NCBI GenBank assembly: GCA_037138855.1
Contig: JBAXHO010000074.1
Span: forward strand, 1 to 8,283
Length of the DNA stretch: 8,283 nt
Direction of reading: 5' to 3'
Source: JBAXHO01 sp037138855
GTDB lineage: Bacteria > Patescibacteriota > Dojkabacteria > B142 > OLB20
Positions 1 through 5,085 of this stretch are shown one piece after another (the stretch's first letter is position 1; each line of letters starts with the position of its first letter). The position numbers and the translations under genes were made by a program. The notes beneath the pieces were generated by a model. It ran no database searches, was not told the DNA's origin, and worked only from the letters and a program-made list of their open reading frames with translations.

Positions 1-35
1 TCAAGTATCAAGTATCAAGTATCAAGTATCAAGTA
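1..35. repeat. Heptamer tandem array, copy 1 (5 x TCAAGTA)
   Basis: Five exact head-to-tail copies of the 7-mer TCAAGTA run from the first base of the window to position 35, so the array may continue to the left. It lies downstream of dnaN. The same 7-mer recurs in the same orientation before dnaA and before the LexA-like gene, so it is a dispersed intergenic repeat of this genome. Its function is unknown. Confidence 0.95.
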
Positions 36-168
36 AAAATTATAAATGAACTATTAAAATATTAACAAGATTAAAAGGTTAACAAAATTATAAAAATAAA
101 CTATTACTAGTGTCATGTTTGATTCCTAGATTCCTTTATTCATAAATTCATTCCTTTTTATCTTTTCC

Positions 169-1299
169 CTAATTCCCCAACCGCATCGGCATAATTACAT
201 GAATATAATTACTATCTTTGGTATCCAAGAAAACTCCAGGAGCTGTAGGACCATTTGACTGAAATTCAATATCTTTGGACTCAATTGCACTAATCATTTC
301 TGATAAAAATTTTACATTAAATCCAGTTTCCAAATTATCACCTTCAACTTGAGAAATATTTACTGAACTTTCATTATTGCCGATATCAACTACATTTGCA
401 GCAAGTTTGAGTTTATTTAATTCTGTATCAATACTAAACTTTGCTTTATTTCCTATTACATTACGAGCAAAAATCATAACTACTTTCAAGATATCAGCAA
501 ATTCACTTTTTGAAATTAGTAATTTTAAAACTTTATCTTTTGGTAAAATTTGTTCATAATCAGGGAATTCACCTTCTATTAAACGTGTAGTAAGTTCTAC
601 ATCTTTCATTTTAAATAACATCTGATTCTTTGTATTCATATAAAAAATCTCAATTTCATCTTTATCAGTAGCTACATCTCGAATTAATTTCTCTACTTCT
701 ATTAAAGCTTTTGCAGGAACAATTTCCTTTACTTCAGTTTCAATTTTAGTTTTTATTTTTAATATTTTCTTGGATAATCTAAAACCATCAATTGCTACTA
801 AAGCCAATTCCTCATCTTTTAAATAAAATAAGATACCAGTTAAAACTGGTCGTGATTCATCATTACCAGCTGCAAAAGCTGTCTTAGCAATAATATTAGC
901 AAATTCTATTGCATTCATTTTTAAAATTGCTTTACCTTCTGCTTCAGGAACTTTTGGAAAATCATCTGCTGGAATAACATAAAATTCTGCTTTGTTATCC
1001 ACAGAATTAACCACAAGTGTTTGTTTACTATACTCTATCTCGATTTTCCCGCTTTTTAAAGAATTGATAAATTCTGCAAGTAATCTAGCAGAAACAGTGA
1101 GTTTACCATCTATTTCTACATCTGCACCAATCCAGGTATTAATTCCAATTTCTAAATTTGTAGAAGAAAGTTTAATTCTTCCTTTTTCAGTTTCTATCAA
1201 GACATTTGCGAGTACAGGAATATTTGGTCTATTGCTAATAGCCTTATTAATATGAGTTAATGCTTTTGCTAAATTTTCCTGAATTAATGTTGCTTTCAT
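169..1299 (-). CDS. dnaN: DNA polymerase III subunit beta (sliding clamp)
   Basis: Encodes the ring-shaped clamp that holds the replicative polymerase and other repair and replication factors on DNA. The 376-residue product is close to the usual length of about 366-380. It begins MKATLIQENL and ends in IMPMRL plus GN, matching the characteristic C-terminal MPMRL of the family. The segments around NRPNIPVLANVLIE (residues 23-36) and FPKVPE (about 114-119) are also typical, and all three clamp domains should be present. The start is an ATG with no Shine-Dalgarno sequence. A TATAAA (minus strand, 1306-1311) ends only 6 nt before the ATG, so a leaderless transcript is possible. The gene follows dnaA on the same strand across the probable origin, the common bacterial order. 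The stop is TAG. Confidence 0.97.
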   Translation of the reverse strand: MKATLIQENLAKALTHINKAISNRPNIPVLANVLIETEKGRIKLSSTNLEIGINTWIGADVEIDGKLTVSARLLAEFINSLKSGKIEIEYSKQTLVVNSVDNKAEFYVIPADDFPKVPEAEGKAILKMNAIEFANIIAKTAFAAGNDESRPVLTGILFYLKDEELALVAIDGFRLSKKILKIKTKIETEVKEIVPAKALIEVEKLIRDVATDKDEIEIFYMNTKNQMLFKMKDVELTTRLIEGEFPDYEQILPKDKVLKLLISKSEFADILKVVMIFARNVIGNKAKFSIDTELNKLKLAANVVDIGNNESSVNISQVEGDNLETGFNVKFLSEMISAIESKDIEFQSNGPTAPGVFLDTKDSNYIHVIMPMRLGN

Positions 1300-1320
1300 G
1301 TTCTATTTATATATTAAAAA

Positions 1321-1510
1321 TTAGTAATAGTATTATAGTATAGGCTGTGGATTTGTGTATATTATTATTATAAATGCTGTAACTGCAATTGTTTAGACAT
1401 CATTTTTTACTGTGTATAAGTAGAGAATAACTTTTATAATAATACTTAGTTTACACTATTAAGATCAAGACTTCTGAAGAAATTCATTTTGTTGATAAGT
1501 TTGTGAATAT
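1321..1510 (-). other. Probable replication origin (oriC) between dnaA and dnaN
   Basis: Five 9-mers resembling the DnaA box TTATCCACA lie here, all in the same orientation (read on the minus strand): ATATTCACA (1502-1510, 7/9), TTATCAACA (1490-1498, 8/9), TTATACACA (1411-1419, 8/9), ATATACACA (1354-1362, 7/9) and AAATCCACA (1346-1354, 7/9). The last two are adjacent and are followed, towards dnaN, by a short GC step (1343-1345). Next comes a triplet run that on the plus strand reads TAG TAA TAG TAT TAT (1322-1336), then an almost pure A/T tract (1301-1321). Double box, GC step, DnaA-trios and AT-rich DNA is the known layout of the Bacillus subtilis unwinding region in the same dnaA-dnaN gap. 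The boxes and triplets are read directly; origin function is inferred. Confidence 0.72.
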
Positions 1511-1516
1511 TTTATG

Positions 1517-2905
1517 TTAACTTTCTTCTTTTGTAATATTTTCTAAAATTAATTCTAATTGATTTTTAAAGCCTTCGTCGCGGGCAATCATACTTTTTAT
1601 TTTATCAACTGCATGAAGGACAGTAGTATGATCTTTCCGATTTAAGTATTTAGCCACATCTTCTAATTTATAACCAAAATCTTCCCGTAAAATATACATA
1701 CAAATTTGTCTGGCAAAAGCAATTTCCTGGGTTCTTCTTGGTCCATGAAGCTCTTTTACTGTTAAGTCAAATTCCTTAGCCACTTTCCTGATAATTTGGT
1801 TTGGTTTTACTTTTTCTCTTCTGGAGCGGACATCTTTGCCTAAAATTGAAGAAATTTCTTCATTGGAAAGATGACTTTCATGCATTGAATTGTATAGATG
1901 AATTTTTTGTAAAGCGCCTTCTAATTCACGAACATTATCTGTAATAAGATTAGCGATTTGCTCTAGCATATTTTTTGTTAAATCCATTTGCATTTCCTGA
2001 GCTTTTTTTTCAAGAATAGCCAAACGCATTTCGAATTCCGGTCTGATAATATCTGCAATCATTCCTCCCTGAAAGCGGGAACGTAAACGTTCTTCAATTC
2101 TTTCAATTTGTTCTGGTGGTCGATCTGAAATCAAAATGATCTGTTTTTTATCGTTGTAGAGTACATTAAACGTGTTGAAGAACTCATTTTGGGTTTCCTG
2201 CCATTTGGATAAAAATTGAATATCGTCGATGATCAAGAGATCCAAAGTGCGATATTTTTGACGAAATTCAGTAGTTTTACCTGATTTGATCGCTTTAACC
2301 ATATCGTTCAAAAATCCTTCGCTAGAAATATAAAGAATATTTTTTGTTTGATCTTTTTCCAGAATATAACGACCAATTGCTTGACTAAGATGAGTTTTAC
2401 CAAGTCCGGTACCGCCATAGATAAAAAGTGGATTGTATGATTGACCTGGATTGCGCGCTACACCAAGTGATGCTGCATGTGCAAGTTTATTGGAAGGGCC
2501 AACTATAAATGCATCAAAAGAATAGTTAGAATTGATATTTGATTTTCTTAGTTTTTGAAAAATAGTTTCATCATTAAATTCCATTGCAAAGATAGGTGTG
2601 TCCTTAATAATATCATCTGCAGTAATTTTGGGATTCGGGATATTGGCAAGACTTTTATCGATTTCAAAAACTGGCGATAATTGGGATCCATATACATAAG
2701 AGATACTTTTGGCAATTAACTTATTATGTCTTTTGTTTAGCCAGTCACTGGTATATGAGTTTTTAACCCCAATTCTTGCTGAGTTTCCAGAGATTTCTAA
2801 AAGAATTGTATCTTTAAACCAGGTCTTAAAATGAGCTGGAGAATCGAGTTTAACTTCGATTTGTGCTAGAGTTATTTTCCAGAGTTCTTCTAAAGACATG
2901 TTCAT
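1517..2905 (-). CDS. dnaA: Chromosomal replication initiator protein DnaA
   Basis: ATP-dependent initiator that binds DnaA boxes and melts the origin. In the 462-residue form starting MNMSLEELWK, an N-terminal domain I (about 1-80) and a short linker precede the AAA+ core. The core has Walker A GGTGLGKT (about 164-171), Walker B LLIIDD (about 223-228), the sensor region ILISDRPP and the arginine motif ERLRSRF (about 272-278). The C-terminal helix-turn-helix carries the DnaA signature KDHTTVLHAV (about 424-433), which reads the boxes. The frame stays open upstream to a TTG at 2950, but that extension is encoded partly by the heptamer repeat and does not look like DnaA. I therefore chose the ATG at 2905; the ATG at 2899 is equally possible. 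No Shine-Dalgarno is visible. A 7/9 DnaA-box-like TTATACACG (2908-2916) lies just before the start and could allow autoregulation. Confidence 0.97.
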   Translation of the reverse strand: MNMSLEELWKITLAQIEVKLDSPAHFKTWFKDTILLEISGNSARIGVKNSYTSDWLNKRHNKLIAKSISYVYGSQLSPVFEIDKSLANIPNPKITADDIIKDTPIFAMEFNDETIFQKLRKSNINSNYSFDAFIVGPSNKLAHAASLGVARNPGQSYNPLFIYGGTGLGKTHLSQAIGRYILEKDQTKNILYISSEGFLNDMVKAIKSGKTTEFRQKYRTLDLLIIDDIQFLSKWQETQNEFFNTFNVLYNDKKQIILISDRPPEQIERIEERLRSRFQGGMIADIIRPEFEMRLAILEKKAQEMQMDLTKNMLEQIANLITDNVRELEGALQKIHLYNSMHESHLSNEEISSILGKDVRSRREKVKPNQIIRKVAKEFDLTVKELHGPRRTQEIAFARQICMYILREDFGYKLEDVAKYLNRKDHTTVLHAVDKIKSMIARDEGFKNQLELILENITKEES

Positions 2906-2939
2906 TGCGTGTATAATTAATTTAAAGTAGAAAAAAGTA

Positions 2940-2967
2940 TCAAGTATCAAGTATTAAGTATCATGTA
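2940..2967. repeat. Heptamer tandem array, copy 2 (4 units, partly decayed)
   Basis: Four 7-bp units read TCAAGTA, TCAAGTA, TTAAGTA and TCATGTA, so the first two are exact and the others have one substitution each. The array starts about 35 bp upstream of the chosen dnaA start. On the minus strand each intact unit reads TACTTGA, and the junctions create TTGATA, a -35-like hexamer, though I found no convincing paired -10. Confidence 0.9.
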
Positions 2968-2991
2968 TCAAAAAACAGAAAGAAATAGGAG

Positions 2992-3011
2992 GGGTTGCAG
3001 ATCTGCAACCC
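2992..3011. repeat. Perfect 20-bp palindrome, GC-richer than its surroundings
   Basis: GGGTTGCAGATCTGCAACCC is a perfect palindrome, preceded directly by GGAG (2988-2991) and followed by a GC-rich stretch (3012-3019). It is much richer in G+C than the flanking DNA. As RNA it would make a strong stem; as DNA it is a symmetric protein site. A short G-rich tetranucleotide followed by a hairpin recalls REP elements mobilised by RAYT transposases. That is only a resemblance, and no transposase is present here. Confidence 0.85.
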
Positions 3012-3034
3012 GTGCGGGGAATTCCTTTCCAATT

Positions 3035-3059
3035 TGCAATTTCCAAATTTCAAATTGCA
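3035..3059. repeat. AT-rich inverted repeat
   Basis: The arms TGCAATTT (3035-3042) and AAATTGCA (3052-3059) are exact complements around a 9-bp spacer. They sit within a longer low-complexity stretch made of AATTT and CAATTT words (about 3022-3065). It may be only simple-sequence DNA and has no assigned role. Confidence 0.6.
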
Positions 3060-3084
3060 CAATTTTTCCAGTTTTCAGTATTGA

Positions 3085-3158
3085 TTGGGATAAGTACAAG
3101 ATACAGATTTGTGGATAAGTTTTCAAGAGCGAATTAGATATTGTGATATTGCTGATAA
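3085..3158 (-). other. Second DnaA-box cluster upstream of dnaA
   Basis: Position 3110-3118 reads, on the minus strand, TTATCCACA, an exact match to the consensus DnaA box. Two weaker 7/9 matches in the same orientation flank it: TTATCCCAA (3085-3093) and TTATCAGCA (3150-3158). All share the orientation of the boxes in the dnaA-dnaN gap. The cluster could be the upstream half of a bipartite origin or a site for DnaA control of its own promoter. The exact box is certain; its role is inferred. Confidence 0.6.
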
Positions 3159-3184
3159 GTATTGAATGACAGCACATTAAATCT

Positions 3185-3209
3185 AAAAATAGATAAAAAC
3201 TCTATTTTT
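3185..3209 (+). promoter_or_regulatory. Leader hairpin upstream of yidD
   Basis: The arms AAAAATAGA (3185-3193) and TCTATTTTT (3201-3209) pair perfectly over 9 bp around a 7-nt loop, 23 nt before the yidD start. One further T follows the right arm. The U-rich arm makes it terminator-like in either direction, so it could attenuate transcription into yidD or block read-through between dnaA and yidD. The structure is seen; the function is not known. Confidence 0.5.
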
Positions 3210-3232
3210 TATTTACCGAAAATAAAACGAAA

Positions 3233-3547
3233 ATGAAAATAAAAATTATTAAAATATTAAAAAAATTAATCAAGTTACCAGCATGGATAATCATGCTAAT
3301 GATACGAATATATCAATTCCTATTTTCGTTTGACCATAGTTTTTGGTCAAAATACGTGGTAGTGAAAGTTTGTATTTATGAACCAAGTTGTTCGGAATTT
3401 ACTTTTCAGGCAATTGATAAATTTGGATTGGGTAAAGGCGCTATTATGGGTTTTTTTAGAATTTTACGCTGCAGCCCGATGCAAATAGGTGGTTATGATC
3501 CGGTACCAGAAAGGTTCATGATACGAAGAGAGAAATCAGTAAAATAG
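3233..3547 (+). CDS. yidD: Membrane protein insertion efficiency factor YidD
   Basis: A small inner-membrane-associated protein thought to assist YidC-dependent membrane protein insertion. The 104-residue product carries the family core EPSCSEFTFQAIDKFG (about 50-65), then RILRC (76-80) and GGYDPVP (86-92), with the usual cysteines (C47, C53, C80). An amphipathic N-terminal segment (about 12-32) should lie on the membrane. Compared with the classical 70-85 residue form it has about 15 extra lysine/isoleucine-rich residues at the N-terminus. It also has a longer loop (SFDHSFWSKYVVVKVC) before the first cysteine, as I recall from CPR homologues. An internal ATG (M21) would give a shorter protein, but the upstream residues continue the basic amphipathic helix. 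No Shine-Dalgarno is visible. yidD usually follows rpmH and rnpA and precedes yidC; here it stands alone, divergent from dnaA. Confidence 0.93.
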   Translation: MKIKIIKILKKLIKLPAWIIMLMIRIYQFLFSFDHSFWSKYVVVKVCIYEPSCSEFTFQAIDKFGLGKGAIMGFFRILRCSPMQIGGYDPVPERFMIRREKSVK

Positions 3548-3592
3548 AATCAGATAAGGAATGATTTTATATACTACGAAATCTGATTTTTC
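3548..3592 (+). terminator. Probable terminator between convergent yidD and the ArsR-like gene
   Basis: AATCAGAT (3548-3555) directly after the yidD stop pairs exactly with ATCTGATT (3581-3588), with G-T and A-T pairs possible just outside. The right arm runs into TTTTCTTT. The loop is long (25 nt), which weakens the call. The structure overlaps the last codons of the gene on the opposite strand (stop at 3574-3576), so it could serve both transcripts. Confidence 0.5.
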
Positions 3593-4161
3593 TTTACACT
3601 GGCAAATTTCTCGATCAAATTCATTACTTCAGAAATTGTATTGAGTTCACCACTTAGTTTGATGATATAGACTTTAGAAGTGGTGGTGCTATAAACCACA
3701 ATAAAATCTTTTTTGGCAGAGTAAAAACGCAGCTGATTTTCTTTGATAGCTGGTTTTTTGAAGCGATAGCTATGAATACGCAAATAATCAATTAATTCAA
3801 AAAATTTATCTTGATATAGACTAATATGAGGGAAACGGATGGTTTTCTTCTCAATAGTTTCAATATTTAAAATTGTTTTAATTGATTCTAAAGTATCTTT
3901 GCCAGGAAAAAGAAATTTAAATTTTCCTTTTTTTTCTTCTCTAATTAAGGCTGCATTTTTGAGTATATTGATATGATGTGTCAGTGTGGCTGGAGAAAGT
4001 CTTGTTAATTTAATTAAAGCCTTGGAGGTATTTTCTGAAATGACTGGGATCTCATCTAGATCGCAGTATTGTGCTTCATCAATAATAATATTTAAAATTT
4101 TTAAACGTTGTGCATTGCCAAGTGCGATAAATTGTTTGGAAAAGGCGGACAGGTTATTCAT
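3574..4161 (-). CDS. ArsR-like winged-helix transcriptional regulator with unassigned C-terminal domain
   Basis: A DNA-binding regulator of 195 residues, roughly twice the size of a plain ArsR protein. Residues about 5-95 form the ArsR-type winged helix: FIALGNAQRLKILNII at the start, LSPATLTHHINILKNAALI (about 55-73) as the turn and recognition helix, then the basic wing REEKKGKFKFLF. The metal-binding ELCVCDL motif is not present; only one cysteine (C33, in YCDLDEIP) lies in that area, so metal sensing is doubtful. Residues about 105-190 form a second domain I do not recognise, with alternating strands (LRFYSAKKDFIVVYS, KVYIIKLSG) and a final helix. The ATG at 4161 overlaps the TGA of the LexA-like gene (ATGA), so translation is probably coupled. 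The two proteins may act on related targets, and no target can be named. Confidence 0.8.
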   Translation of the reverse strand: MNNLSAFSKQFIALGNAQRLKILNIIIDEAQYCDLDEIPVISENTSKALIKLTRLSPATLTHHINILKNAALIREEKKGKFKFLFPGKDTLESIKTILNIETIEKKTIRFPHISLYQDKFFELIDYLRIHSYRFKKPAIKENQLRFYSAKKDFIVVYSTTTSKVYIIKLSGELNTISEVMNLIEKFASVKKNQIS

Positions 4162-4757
4162 GGTAGGTATTGTCTAAATTGTAAAATAAGTTTTCCAAGT
4201 ATTTGAAACTTGGAATAATTGTTATTTGTAATATAGTCAGTAAAAAAAATTTGCGCTCCTTTCTTTTTTTTGGTTCCCAGAATAAATTTTTTAGTAGGAG
4301 TTTCTGCCAAAACTAAATCAGCTGGAAGATATGAATTTTTTATTAAAAATACCAATAAATCATTTTCTTTAATATCCGGTCCAATCACAACATTTTTATT
4401 AATTAAAATAAATGTTTCGCCAAATTCATGAAATAATCTTTTTGGCACAACAATAAGATCTTTATTTTCGCAAGCAGTTATTTCATTTACTTGAAAGTTA
4501 CCCCGTATTGGAATTTCAATAAAATTGTTTTTCCCCACATGATTCTCCAAAGGCTTGATACTTCTGGCTTGATTTATCTCTTTTAATAAATATCCTTTTT
4601 GTTGAAGATTTTGGATATGTTCGTGAACCGTAGAAACAGCAGAGAGCTTAAATTGAGTCTTAATATCGATTAATGAAGGTGAATATCCATTTAATTCACG
4701 AAAGATTCGAATATATTCCAGGATTTCTCGTTGTCTTTTAGTAAGTGTAGGTAACAT
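4158..4757 (-). CDS. LexA-like repressor with degenerate (probably non-cleavable) S24 domain
   Basis: The N-terminus (LTKRQREILEYIRIF, then NGYSPSLIDI, STVHEHIQNLQQKGYL and ARSIKP, about 5-69) is a textbook LexA winged helix, so it should bind an operator. The C-terminal half keeps the shape of the LexA peptidase fold (IPIRGNF at 82-88, FILINKNVVIGPDIKENDLLVFLI at about 116-139, ILGKLI at 186-191). However, where LexA has its Ala-Gly cleavage bond the sequence is RGNFQVNEI, and where it has GDSM with the nucleophilic serine it reads NKNVVIG. A lysine near the usual position remains (TPTKKF, 153-158). Self-cleavage therefore looks impossible. I start at the ATG at 4757 (199 residues), which fits the family; an upstream TTG at 4781 would add eight residues. 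It is first in an operon with the ArsR-like gene. Whether it is the genome's only LexA cannot be seen here. Confidence 0.85.
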   Translation of the reverse strand: MLPTLTKRQREILEYIRIFRELNGYSPSLIDIKTQFKLSAVSTVHEHIQNLQQKGYLLKEINQARSIKPLENHVGKNNFIEIPIRGNFQVNEITACENKDLIVVPKRLFHEFGETFILINKNVVIGPDIKENDLLVFLIKNSYLPADLVLAETPTKKFILGTKKKKGAQIFFTDYITNNNYSKFQILGKLILQFRQYLP

Positions 4758-4810
4758 AATGCTCGAAAAATTTAAAGACAAATTTACATTAAGTATGGTT
4801 GATAAATTTT

Positions 4811-4839
4811 AGTATAACCGAATTTATACCGAAAGACAA
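4811..4839 (-). promoter_or_regulatory. Predicted promoter of the LexA-like/ArsR-like operon
   Basis: On the minus strand, TTGTCT (4834-4839) and TATACT (4811-4816) are separated by exactly 17 bp. They match the sigma-70-type -35 at 4/6 and -10 at 5/6. Transcription would start near 4804, giving a leader of about 47 nt before the ATG at 4757. The spacer is filled by the repeats described in the operator entry, which argues for regulation of this promoter. Confidence 0.6.
4812..4834 (-). promoter_or_regulatory. Candidate operator for the LexA-like protein
   Basis: On the minus strand the 11-bp words TTCGGTATAAA and TTCGGTTATAC stand directly end to end, a direct repeat with a period of about one helical turn. 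Within it, GTATAA (4824-4829) and TTATAC (4812-4817) form a perfect 6-bp inverted repeat with a 6-bp spacer. The element lies between the -35 and the -10 and overlaps the -10, the place for a repressor. It does not match the E. coli or B. subtilis SOS box. Binding by the product of the adjacent gene is an inference. Confidence 0.5.
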
Positions 4840-4854
4840 ATGGGGAGGGGAAGT

Positions 4855-4896
4855 AGCAAGTAGCAAGTATCAAGTATCAAGTATCAAGTATCAAGT
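4855..4896. repeat. Heptamer tandem array, copy 3 (6 units)
   Basis: Two AGCAAGT units are followed by four exact ATCAAGT units, the same 7-mer as in the other arrays in another phase. Two further relatives, TATCTAG TATCTAG, lie at 4920-4933, so the array appears to be decaying by substitution. It sits 16 bp upstream of the predicted operon promoter. Confidence 0.93.
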
Positions 4897-4987
4897 ATAC
4901 AAAAATATCTGGTAGTTGGTATCTAGTATCTAGAAAGTATCCGCTAGTTAGGTCTTAACGGTATACTAATAGTGTCAAATAGCTTAA

Positions 4988-5053
4988 ACGTCATTCCGGA
5001 AGTTAGATATTCTTAGCCATAGCTTAGAATATTTTACTGTCCGGAATCTAACG
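4988..5053. repeat. Long imperfect hairpin downstream of the RodZ-like gene
   Basis: The inner arms ATATTCTTAGC (5007-5017) and GCTTAGAATAT (5022-5032) pair at 10 of 11 positions around the 4-nt loop CATA. Outside them, an arm at 4988-5003 containing ATTCCGGA is partly complementary to 5036-5053, which contains TCCGGAAT, with small bulges. The element is about 66 bp in all. No U-tract follows on either strand, so it is not a standard terminator. It could be a structured RNA, a miniature mobile element or an unusual 3' end for the RodZ-like transcript. Confidence 0.55.
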
Positions 5054-5085
5054 ATATATTACTTTGCACTTCCAGATTCCAGTTT

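Noticed and set aside
1..35. Heptamer arrays considered as CRISPR or origin iterons
   Set aside because: The units are contiguous with no spacers, so they are not CRISPR. The 7-mer lacks a plasmid Rep gene context and differs from the DnaA box.
377..559. Plus-strand open frame inside dnaN
   Set aside because: It lies antisense to a clear dnaN coding region and its product resembles no family; it is a shadow of the real gene. The same holds for 992-1255.
2906..2950. N-terminal extension of DnaA starting at a TTG
   Set aside because: The extra 15 residues are encoded partly by the heptamer array and do not resemble DnaA domain I, which begins properly at MSLEELW.
2968..3177. Minus-strand open frame of 69 codons upstream of dnaA
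   Set aside because: It is built from the palindrome and low-complexity repeats, has no recognisable domain, and is not rpmH or rnpA, which I specifically looked for.
3986..4177. Plus-strand open frame over the ArsR-like gene
   Set aside because: Antisense to a well-supported winged-helix coding region; no domain signal.
4158..4757. Calling the LexA-like gene a standard SOS LexA
   Set aside because: The scissile Ala-Gly and the catalytic serine are both missing, so the normal SOS role is not supported.
108..4977. TAGTGTCA at 108-115 and 4970-4977, each 72 bp after the end of a heptamer array
   Set aside because: The equal spacing is striking, but the intervening sequences do not align beyond AT-rich background, the third array lacks the word, and an 8-mer occurring twice here can be chance.
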